Of a stretch of 64,000 nt of DNA, positions 23,204 through 32,900 are shown one piece after another (the stretch's first letter is position 1; each line of letters begins with the position of its first letter). Made by a program: the position numbers and the translations under genes. Where the stretch lies: the NCBI GenBank assembly GCA_000708835.1, contig DF236958.1, positions 72,860 to 136,859 on the forward strand, given 5' to 3'. Origin of the DNA: Klebsormidium nitens (lineage: Eukaryota; Streptophyta; Klebsormidiophyceae; Klebsormidiales; Klebsormidiaceae). The notes below the pieces were generated by a model that ran no database searches, was not told where the DNA came from, and saw only the letters and a list, made by a program, of their open reading frames with translations.

Positions 23204-24293
23204 GATTTGTCAAGGCGGCGCAGAAGGCGAGACAAGCAGTTCTTGACGTCAAATGGCTAATGATCTGGAGCAGCTCCAATATGGATGCTTGTATATGTCT
23301 GGTCACCCATTCACCCGAGAGAGGGTGAGTTCCCGGCATCCACGAACAAAAAGCGGCACTTTTGCCAAGACTGGAAAACACGTTGAGACATGGGTTGGTT
23401 TTATTAGGCCCCACATCGGAGCGCCAGATGCATCAGCGGCTCTTAACGCATTTTATGGTCGTGGAACATTGCCAGACTGGCACACAATGCTCACCGCACG
23501 ATGACAAAACATCGGCACGATCGTACGGTTTCAAATGCACACCACCGTAATTAGGAAGGCTTACGGGGTGAAGTGCATTCCCCCATGACTCTACCGGTAC
23601 CGTATCTTACAAAAGTTGGACTGAGCGTCCCAACGTTGACTTCGACGCCATTTATGTTGACAGAAGATTCGAATTCAGAGAAATGTGCGCTTTTAAAACA
23701 ACCCCGATTAGGTTAGTCGATGACGTCATGTACAGTACAGGTACGCCACTCGATCGTGCAGAAATCTCATTGCGCTAAAAGTAGTATGAATTGCTTCTGG
23801 CTATGGACCGCGGCTTCAACGCCGTAGATTTTGTTTTCTTAGTTGCCACATGGCGGTCACAGCTGAGTCTCCGAGTTGTGATTCCATGAGCCCACGTCAT
23901 GGTCATTATGATAGTCTGAAACGCGGCAACTAAATGTCTGACAATTCGATGTCAGGTGACTCAGGTCCCCGCAAGAGACAAAAGGTCAACCGCATGGATG
24001 TTGACCTACCGTAGAGACATTCCCATTCGCACTGAAATAATCCATTGCGAAATATCGAAATTAAGATGTGGGCATGGTGCGAAAACGCGAAGTGAAAGAA
24101 GATCCAAAACCAGCATCAAAAGGTGCAAAACAGGCCTAAAACACAGTAAAATGGGCTCGGTGTGAAATAATAAAAACTACCCCATAAGCTGGTGCGAAAT
24201 GCCAGAACTTTAGAAATTGATTATTCGCACCATGCTGGTGTGAATGACAATGTCTGTACGGTATTAAAAGCAATAAAGAAACGTTTTCTTTCT

Positions 24294-24321
24294 CGGGGTT
24301 TTGATTTTGATCAAAACCCCG
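24294..24321. repeat. Perfect 12-bp stem hairpin
   Basis: The sequence cggggttttgat (24294-24305) is followed by a 4-base loop and its exact reverse complement atcaaaaccccg (24310-24321). It is not followed by a U-tract and no nearby gene gives it a role. It might be a fragment of a foldback element. Confidence 0.8.
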
Positions 24322-25019
24322 TAGAGACCGCCCGCGTGAAAGGCCATGAAGCCGCGTAAATAGCCGAAGCTTCAAGCCATCCACTTGGGAATTACGGACG
24401 GTTCCCCACTTGCCCGTGACTTCGGGAACTCTTTCTCAAGTCGGCGGCAATGATCACCGGTATGGTACCATCTACGGGTACCGTACGGTATTCCGTTCCC
24501 CCAATCAGACGGTGGGGCTAGGTATTACGGTACCCCCACACTTAAGTGGAAAGTGTCGACATCTGTTAAGACTGGCTGGGCGAAGGGGCGAGTGGCCCCG
24601 GTTCGGCTGGTTTTGGAACCTTACCTCATTTTTTGTCGACATCAAAGTCACACCAAAAAAAGGGGGACCCGCAAGATGTGTCGACATCATTGCAAAAGAG
24701 GGTTTCGGAGGAATTAGGAGTGTTAGGAACAGTGCTTGAGCCCTTATATCCCCTCCAACCCCTCAGCCTAACCCCACCCTTCTTCGCCTGGGGAGCTTAG
24801 AGTTTTGCAGTCTACGAGCGTGGGAGCCCCTGGTAGGTATGCGGGTGGCGGTGCTGCGGTACGAACAGAAAGAGATCAAGGATTTTTGGCAACTGTTTTG
24901 GTGTATGGTACGGTAGGTATGTCTAACACCCCACTCCGGGTCGGAAGGCCGGCGGGTGTGCACTGAGCATTTCTGCGAGGTCCGAGTCGAATTTGGAACG
25001 TCAGTCTGCGTCTGTGCAA

Positions 25020-25213
25020 TGTGCAAAGATGCCTTCTTGCGTCAGCAAAAGCACAAGGGGCCAAGGGGACCAAAGGCGCTGGTAAAGCGAGAGTCGAGCG
25101 CAATTGACATGCCAGTGGACTGGACAAATTCCTTTGAATTGGAGCTGATCTTCAAGGAGCTCTTCTCTTCGTTTGCTGTGGTGGCTTTCAACGACGTGAA
25201 ACTCGATCATTAG
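25020..25213 (+). CDS. Possible small ORF or terminal exon
   Basis: From the ATG at 25020 the frame reads MCKDAFLRQQKHKGPRGPKA, then a hydrophobic segment ending FKELFSSFAVVAFNDVKLDH before a stop. The composition is plausible. A single CxxC-like pair just upstream hints at a zinc-binding fragment, but no family is recognised and no splice partners were found. Confidence 0.2.
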
Positions 25214-26154
25214 GCTGGTCAAATAGTGCATTGGACTGCAATCTGGCAGCATTGATCGTCTTCCCGCGAGGTGGCTACACTGAATTGAATCAGGTGAGCA
25301 TTGATTTTCGAGCTCAGCGGGCATGCTCATAATCTATGTGGTTTGTCTGAAACCGGGCATCAGCCTTCATGGAGTTCTATTGCTCGCTGAGCCAACCTAT
25401 TTTGAAAACCGGGTTTGCCAAAAGCTCGCTGAAACGCATGCCACTTGCACATATGGCATCGTTAATCAGGTTACATCTTGTCATATGAAAGGTCTTGTCA
25501 GTCAGCTGTAAGACTGCACTGCAGAAGCGACAGCAGGGCATTGTCCAGTCTCTTTCTTAGGTGGTCATCTTGTCTTCCGCCTTCATTACGAACGGTCTGA
25601 TTGTGCTGCAGGGAGGGCTATTCTGTCTTCATGCTGGCCTGATGAAGTGATGTCTCAGAAACAAAGGCTTGCTTGACATTCTGCAACGGCAACAACCCGG
25701 GCGGCAACTCGCGTCAGGAAAAGTCTATGTTTTATTTCATAAACATCATTTAGCTCAATGAAACCGTCCAAATCAGGTCCGCCGATGGCAGGAGTGCTTC
25801 TATGTTGTCCCTTTTGACTGCAACGACTCCGTGTCTGCTACTAGAATAGGGCAGGCAGGGACTTGTCAAACGAAGCCTGCTTGAGAGTACTTGCAGACTT
25901 AAGCCTTGGAAGCGCATCAGATAGAGACAACGTCGTTGATGAAATTCCCCTGTCTCAAGAGGTTGTTTCAAAACCTTGCTTCTTGGAGCCGTCTAACTTC
26001 ACATTATACCGGATCAACAACATACGCCGCCACAACAAGCAGCTGTGGAGACACGCTCCTTCTTGATTGCAATTCAACTCCCAATGCTGACACATGTCCT
26101 GACACCCCCCTTGCAGGACGATTCCGCTTGGAGCAGATTCCAGTCCCAAAACCT

Positions 26155-28758
26155 ATGGCTTCCCTCTGGGTGTTCAAGTTCTTCCTGCTCCTCTTCCTTG
26201 TGAGCGATTCGCACTGCCTCACCATAGAGGAGATCGAGACCTTGATCAAGGGACCGCTTGCTCCTCAGCAAAGCCTCAAGCTGCCTGGCCGCGGACTGGG
26301 CGGTACAATCCCCCCCGCTCTGGGGTCGTTTACCAATCTCACCGCAATCGACCTGTCGGACAACAATCTGACGGGCCCAATTCCCCCCGAATTGAGCAGG
26401 CTTCGTCGCCTGGTGACACTCAAGCTCGCCGGGAACCGCTTGACGGGAGGGATCCCCGCAGAGTTTGGCAACTTCTCCAATAATCTCGCAAACCTCTTCT
26501 TGTCGGGGAACCGTTTGTCCGGGCCTTTGCCTCCAAGCATCGGCATTATCCCCCGGCTCGTGACGCTGGATGTTTCCCGCAATCAGCTGTCAGGGTCTAT
26601 CCCGCCAACGATTGGCAACCTGTCCTATCTCGGGACGCTCCAGCTTGCCGACAACCAACTTTCCGGCAGGATTCCAGGCGAGATTGGCGACCTGGGGGGT
26701 GCGGTCAGCCTGTTCCCGACTTCAGGACTGAATCTGTCCTACAACAACCTCTCCGGTCCAATTCCAGCTAGTTTGGGTCGGCTCACCGGGCTTTATTATC
26801 TCGACCTGTCCTCCAACGGTCTGTCAGGAGCCTTCCCGTTCTCGTTTGCCAAGTTTCTCAAGCTCGAGTTTCTGGACCTCTCGTACAACTCGTTATCTGG
26901 GCCGTGTCCTACTTTTGGCAAGCTGCCGCTTCTTGGTGCAATCCTGCTCAGGAATAACGGCTTTTCGGGGCCCATCTCCAGCAGCATTGGCCAGTGCCCC
27001 ATTCTTTACGGCCTGGATCTCAGGAACAATAGCTTCTCAGGGCCGATCCCCCCTGCCCTGGGCTCGTTCCGGATCATGGACACTTTGCTCCTGAGTGACA
27101 ACCAGCTCACGGGTACGGTCCCAGTGGAGCTTGCAGGGTTAACCCGGTTAACGTTCCTGGGTATTGCTGGCAATAACCTGACTGGGCCCATGCCTGCGGA
27201 GCTCGCGGGGCTTTTGAAGCTGACGTTGCTTGACGTGTCACGAAACCCGGCATCGCTGGGGAACCTCCCATCGAACTTTAGCCGGCTGCACAACCTGACG
27301 CAGCTCAGTCTGCCGGGCCCTGACATCCCCGCGTGGCTCCGGTCCTCCAGAAGTCTCCGTGCCATTAGCTTTGCCGGCGCGCAGGGGGGCTGTCCTGTAA
27401 GGGGCCGCGAGTTGGATCTGTCGCTCCTCCCCCAAACCTGCAAGTATGTCTCACTGCGGGACCACTGCCCACGGCTGCGCGCGCTCAGGCTGTGGGACGC
27501 CTGCGACAGCGGCTGCGCGATCAATTTGATCGGAACGCGCGCGCGCCTCGCTCGGAGGACCCGGGAGGAGGTGTGCTTGGGGAGGGCCTCCGCCTTCCTG
27601 CAGGGCGACTCGCCGGACTTTCAAACGGGACGTGACGGCGAAATCTTCTTACAAAATCGCCAGGTCAACCTGTCCCTGTTCGACCCCGACTTTGTGGATC
27701 GTGTGGACTTGGGCCCCGACGGAGAAGCGTATACCGGCGTGAGCTTCGTTAAAGTGCAGCGGGGCAACCTGTGTGGCAATTCCGAGGCGCTCACTGTCAT
27801 ATTCATCCTTTACTCGGTCTTTGGGGCGGGCGCACTGCTGGGGTCTGCAGGCGCGTGGTTGCTGGCGCGCCGCCTACGGAAACAGGTCCCCAAACCCGAG
27901 CCTCGGCCTTCCACATGGGTGACATTCCTGAAGCGGCTGCCTTATGCAGAAAAAGTCGTCACTGTTGTATCGACGAAGGCGATTCCCACGGGGGTTTATT
28001 TATGGGGGGTCCTCGGGCTCGGCTTGACATATTACGACCTCGGGACGGATATCTTGGTGCTACGAGAGCTCTATGGGGCGTGGCCATTTTGGGTAGGCCT
28101 GGCCAGTCTCCTGGCTTCTGTGGTGGCAGCGGCGATCACGGCGACGATCGTGCTCCTGCACAAGGGGCTCCCTTCGGGGCACGTCTCGTTCACCTTTGAC
28201 GCGTTTCTCCCTCGCAGTCTGCCTCTGAAGGAGCGAGCCCCCCCACTCCCGCTCTCGGCAGGGCAGTCCCTAGCCATACTCGTACTTTGGCCTTTGGCCG
28301 TGCCTTTGGTGCTGCTTTTGGACCTTCTGGGAGTTTTGGATCGGGTTGGGGTGCACATAAAGGCACAAGGTACGGTCTTCCTCATGGAGCCGTGGCTTGA
28401 CGCGCGCGGCTTTCTCGATACTTTGCTGCGGAGCGTCCCTTCCGTGATTCTCCAGACGGTCGTTTATTGGCTGGGCAGTTCAAGGTCGACGAGGCTTTAC
28501 TTCGATGAGGTCCTCTTCATCCAGTCTAGCACCGGTGCTCTGAGTACCATGCTTTACCAGATTATTGATGCTTCCTGGGAAGCCTTTTATTCTCCCAGGC
28601 CTGAGTATCCTTGGAACCCCGTGGCAAGGCGCTTGAGTAACGTAAAAAGGTCTTGGAAGGTAGACAAAAATGAGGATGTTGGTGAGGAAGATTCTCTGAA
28701 GCTGGGGGTTTCCTCGAATGCGGGCTTCGTCGATAAGAGTGGCGACCTTTACCCTTGA
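26155..28758 (+). CDS. LRR ectodomain fused to XK-related-like multipass membrane domain, 867 residues
   Basis: The gene is intronless from the ATG at 26155. The start is chosen because it begins a clear signal peptide (MASLWVFKFFLLLFLVSDSH); the frame is open further upstream. About 13 plant-type leucine-rich repeats (LxxLxLxxNxLxGxIPxxLG) span roughly residues 40-400, followed by a Cys-containing cap region to about 535. A membrane segment lies at about 544-572, after which no kinase follows. Instead there are about five more hydrophobic segments (roughly 612-640, 643-668, 700-732, 752-774 and 786-808). YYDLGTDILVLREL and FLDTLLRSVPSVILQ resemble the conserved DxxTD and ETFLExxPQLxLQ regions of XK-related (XKR) membrane proteins, some of which scramble phospholipids. 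Expected location is the plasma membrane. The LRR call is firm; XKR homology is by motif recognition. Confidence 0.85.
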   Translation: MASLWVFKFFLLLFLVSDSHCLTIEEIETLIKGPLAPQQSLKLPGRGLGGTIPPALGSFTNLTAIDLSDNNLTGPIPPELSRLRRLVTLKLAGNRLTGGIPAEFGNFSNNLANLFLSGNRLSGPLPPSIGIIPRLVTLDVSRNQLSGSIPPTIGNLSYLGTLQLADNQLSGRIPGEIGDLGGAVSLFPTSGLNLSYNNLSGPIPASLGRLTGLYYLDLSSNGLSGAFPFSFAKFLKLEFLDLSYNSLSGPCPTFGKLPLLGAILLRNNGFSGPISSSIGQCPILYGLDLRNNSFSGPIPPALGSFRIMDTLLLSDNQLTGTVPVELAGLTRLTFLGIAGNNLTGPMPAELAGLLKLTLLDVSRNPASLGNLPSNFSRLHNLTQLSLPGPDIPAWLRSSRSLRAISFAGAQGGCPVRGRELDLSLLPQTCKYVSLRDHCPRLRALRLWDACDSGCAINLIGTRARLARRTREEVCLGRASAFLQGDSPDFQTGRDGEIFLQNRQVNLSLFDPDFVDRVDLGPDGEAYTGVSFVKVQRGNLCGNSEALTVIFILYSVFGAGALLGSAGAWLLARRLRKQVPKPEPRPSTWVTFLKRLPYAEKVVTVVSTKAIPTGVYLWGVLGLGLTYYDLGTDILVLRELYGAWPFWVGLASLLASVVAAAITATIVLLHKGLPSGHVSFTFDAFLPRSLPLKERAPPLPLSAGQSLAILVLWPLAVPLVLLLDLLGVLDRVGVHIKAQGTVFLMEPWLDARGFLDTLLRSVPSVILQTVVYWLGSSRSTRLYFDEVLFIQSSTGALSTMLYQIIDASWEAFYSPRPEYPWNPVARRLSNVKRSWKVDKNEDVGEEDSLKLGVSSNAGFVDKSGDLYP

Positions 28759-29967
28759 GATGTTCTCCTCGATGATCGATTCCCTCTTGTTGCGTGTAGA
28801 AGTTGGGAAATCAATCATCATTAAACGGTCCGGTAGATTGCATTCGGTAGATCGTCATCTTGCACTTTACGCATTCGGTTTATGCATGTACGAAATGTGC
28901 CTAGGTCGAACTCCACATGATGAGTGCCGTAGTCTCGCCAAACTCTGCAGGAAGATCATGATTTGAGAGCGACCGCAGGGCCTACCGTGTATCCGATAAC
29001 ACATAAAGGTTCTTAAAGAAAAACTTCTTATGGGGGAGGCGGGTTGAGGATCCCCAAGACCAAGCTAAAAACAAACAATATTGATATACAAAACAGTGTG
29101 TTGGCCAAGCCAACTCAATGTCAGAATTGAGTGCCCTCAAATGTCAATGATACGACCAGAAGCAGCAGCCGTGACAAGATCTCCGCGGCCAATGAAACCT
29201 GACATCACTAGAGGCCTCGCTCCTATTGGGGCGCCGAGACCGTGCCCTGGGGCGCCCGTGCGGGGGCCGCATCGCGGCTATGGATAGCGACCGCGTCGCA
29301 CAGACCTGCCGCCCGCGCTAGTCCCGTTAATAGCGGGCCCGCCGTACGTGGGCGGGTCGGGCGCGGCCGCGCCAATCCAGGGCCGCGGCGCCCGTGTCAA
29401 TCTGCATTGTATGCAGAATTGCAGCGAGTCCGACTCTACATTACCATGTGGATAACGGCACTGATAAGTGGAAATTCCTACTGCAATTGCTTGCAAGCTT
29501 ACCATAGAAAACAAGACACGACACGACGAGCTGCATAGACGGCAGCTACTGGTACTCACTGAGCACTGGCGGATTGGCAATAACTTGCTCATGCATGCTC
29601 ATGTCATGGACGTGTTACATAAGCTTCATCCAAAATCTGCATCGACTTTGGAAATACATCCTATTGCAAGCAGCTAGCAAGTAACTTCACAATTATAAGT
29701 GCAGAGATTGCGCATACCAGTTCATATTGCAACCGATCAAGCGGCAGACTTGTCTTGGGGATCTGGTCATAGAGTACAACACCTGGCAACATTCTGCACG
29801 GGGTGCTCTTTGTCAAGCACAGTACGTTCCAGTCCTTTGGCACCTGCCGTAGATATCGCGGCAAGGATACGTTTTGTCAAGACTGAGGGGCCGACACTGT
29901 CCCTCAGCGCGTCAATGCCACAGTGTTTTGCTCTTATTCAATCATTGGGGTTTGACTGCAGGGGGTC
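28759..29967. other. Intergenic interval with a GC-rich island
   Basis: No gene was recognised. Bases about 29210-29400 are strongly GC-rich with many CpG and gcggccgc-type words, unlike the AT-richer flanks. A ctgcag at 29956-29961, just before the ATG of the next gene, looks like a splice acceptor, so the downstream gene probably has a 5' UTR exon within this interval. Confidence 0.4.
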
Positions 29968-32900
29968 ATGGCGAAAGGAAGAGACGTCACTGAGGACTAT
30001 GACGTCCCTGAAGGCCACACAATTGTGGAGATTCTGAACTACCAACCTGACGCAAGCTACCGGGGCAAGTTTGACATCAAGCACCTGGTGAGCGTTTTGT
30101 TCTTGCAACCTTTGGTTTTGCAGCATGCCAGGGGGCTAATTCTTTAGTCATGTGTGGGCGACCCTTGCCGAGATTAAAGACCTTCTTTCAACATTCTTTC
30201 TTCAATTCACAGATGGAGATTGTTCCTGTTTATACTTGCGTCTCCTGGATTCAGGGTACTAATGAAGATTGAACGTAATGTCGTTGATGTTTCGTAGATT
30301 TGCTTTTTGTCGAATCGTGAATTTTGATCTGCCACAGGTCTTAATCAGAATTACGGTTTTCGTACCTAAACGACTCTATCAGGCAGCTGCTGGGCTGGCA
30401 GGCTCTTGTCAAAACCAGGCCCTGTCCTAGAGTCAACCTTCATTCATAACCCAGGTCAATCCAAGAATGACCCTCAAGTCTGCCAACCGTACTGAAGCAT
30501 CCGACAGCTGTCAGAATCGCGCCTCCCTAGATCTATCCCACAGACAACCCCGCTTAGAGAAAGAATTGTTCCAACTCCAACAGACTCCCAACAAGTACCT
30601 GCATGTTTCTTCCTTAGTGAGAACCCCGCAACTAATGCTGCATTCTCACTTGCAGGTAATCTGGACGTTTGGAGACTATACGGTGCACATCACAAACGCA
30701 GGCATCCCGATCCACCATCTTCTCAGTCCCATCATTGGGCTCAGTGCTGAGGATGCGCGGAAGCGAGCCCCCCGGGTGAAGGCACATATGGAAGCCAACA
30801 AGCAGCGCGCCAACGACACCACCATCAAGTACCAGGAGACCGGGGGCCAGTGAGTGTAATATCCTTTGTTAAGTTTCCTTTATCTTTTTGCTACCTTCGT
30901 TTTCCTACTATAGCAAACGAAGTTCCTCAGGTGCTGCACTTCGGAGTCCCGCATGCGCCACTTTTAATCCGAGTCGTTCTCGAACTTCACCAAAATATGG
31001 ACACTGTAGTGCCATGTGGAGCAAAGGGCTGCCACCTGCCTCCCGGCGCCAGCTGTCACTTGCCTGACCTTCAAATCTGTGGAGTCGCGAGAATCTGGAA
31101 GTTTTCCAAGCGGCGTGCAGCGCATGCAGTCTGAATGTCTCGTCAAAAGGTAAACCGTCCTTGTGCAGGGACACGCTTGCGGTGAATGCGATTGGTGTCG
31201 ACTACATCCTGCACGACTACATTTGTCCACAGATCCCGAGGGAGCGGCGCGAGAAGTTTGCACGGCGTTACGCAGCCATGCTGCACAATATCCTGAAGCG
31301 GCTCGAGGTAAGTCTCTGCGACCGCCAAAGTCGAGAGCTCTTTCGTGATACCTGTCCCTGTCGTACGAAGCATGCTTTGGGAACAAGTCGTCAAGCGGCT
31401 TAGATTAGAACTTGGACTTGCAGGTATTCTTTGAGAGCACAATCTTTTGATACAGACCTGGTACCAGTCGCTCTCACGAAACAGCGTGAATCAGAGAACA
31501 GGCCAAATTCGACTCGCGACAGCTGTCTAGTTAGTGGGCACTTTCAGTTCAAGCGTTCTTTACAGGGTTGCATGTCTCACTCCCCGATGTTTGCCCCTGC
31601 AATAAAGGAATCGGCTGCTTAGAATTGAAGAAGACATCGGCATTTCTTAGGCATTTATTGACCTGCTCAACCTTTGGATTCAAAGAAAATAGTGGGCTGC
31701 TCTTCGGAAGAGGTAGCCCCCTTTAAATCTGCTTGTTACAACAGAGTCCGCTTTCCTCGATCAGGATTCAGGCGTGAGGATGTGTCACACATTATCCAAT
31801 TTGTGATTCTGGGAGATCTATCCAAGCCCGCGACTATCCCGCCAGATTGCCTGTCAAATACTCGACACCAAACCTGGAAGTCCATACCAGAAGCCGACCC
31901 CCGGAACAAGAAGCCTAAAACTCCTTAATTCATCTCCCGTAACACAAATTTCAAGAAGCGGAGTTCCAGACAATCAGACTTGAAACTTCTCGTCTGTTCC
32001 AGATGCTTGCCGGGAGGGTCATCAGGCGGCTAAAGGCGGGCAGCCGCAACTACAACGACCTTCTTCTGCCCGGTCCTTTAGCCCAACCCGCCAAACCCGC
32101 GGGCCCAGCGCTGGTCATCTTGTCGCGCGTGCGCCCATCGGACATGCTGCGCCTCCCCCGGCCCTTCCCGCCGCTGCTGAACGCCTCCCCCCAAAATCCG
32201 CTGCTGAGAATGCCCCCCGCGCCGAACCTGTTGCCGCCGCTGCCCCCCTCGGAATCGCCACGCGCGCCAAGTCCTCGGCCAAGACCGTCCCTGCTCGTCG
32301 CAACGTCGAACCCGCTGATTCCGCTGACCCTGAGTCCGCTGCTCGGGCGCCGGAATCCGGCGCAGCCGACTCCGAAGGCGCTTCCACTGAGCCGGAATCC
32401 ACCTCGCCAGCCTCCGACGCAAGCTCTCCCAGCCCCCCCGAGCCAAAGCGGAGACGGCTGGCGGGACTTGGAGAGGTTAACGGGGCGTTTAGCGGGGTGG
32501 TTCATGGCGCGGTTAGCGCAGCGGAGGCCGACTCCGAAGCGTCTGAAGCGGGGACGGAGAGGAAGTGGGAAACTAAGCCGGAGGGGGGGAAGAAGAAAGA
32601 GGGAGCCAAGCTGAATCACTGCGGGTGCTCAAAAGTAGACGAAGCCGACTTTCGGGCGTATGAACAAGAGGAGAGCCGGGTGATGGCCCTCAGCCTGCGT
32701 CTTATGCAGAGCATAATCGAGCAGCAGGTGAGTGACGGTAAAAGGACACCACAGGAACGGGATGCTAAGCCAGCTGCGGTGACAGTTCGTCACAAATCTG
32801 TTTTGTGTCGAGTTTTGCGTCGGAAGCTTTCTTTTTACACGGACTTGGTTTCGCTTGTCGCTTTGATCGGTCATCGGATCTTTCATACACGGTCACGAGC

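Larger units (their letters stand above)
23204..26154. other. Intergenic region before the LRR gene
   Basis: This interval contains a perfect hairpin at 24294-24321, recurring GGTACCGT/TACGGTA words between about 23590 and 24910, and a small ORF near 25020. Otherwise no gene was recognised. The last part (25906-26154) is open in frame with the LRR protein but precedes its signal peptide. A cag acceptor-like site near 26113-26115 may mark a 5' UTR intron end. Confidence 0.45.

Noticed and set aside
29210-29400. GC-rich island considered as an rRNA or organellar fragment
   Set aside because: No recognisable rRNA or tRNA core sequence was seen. It is probably only a composition island or promoter region.
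32050-32619. 189-codon minus-strand frame
   Set aside because: It is a GC-rich shadow of the exon on the plus strand, which continues in frame into a convincing coding segment.
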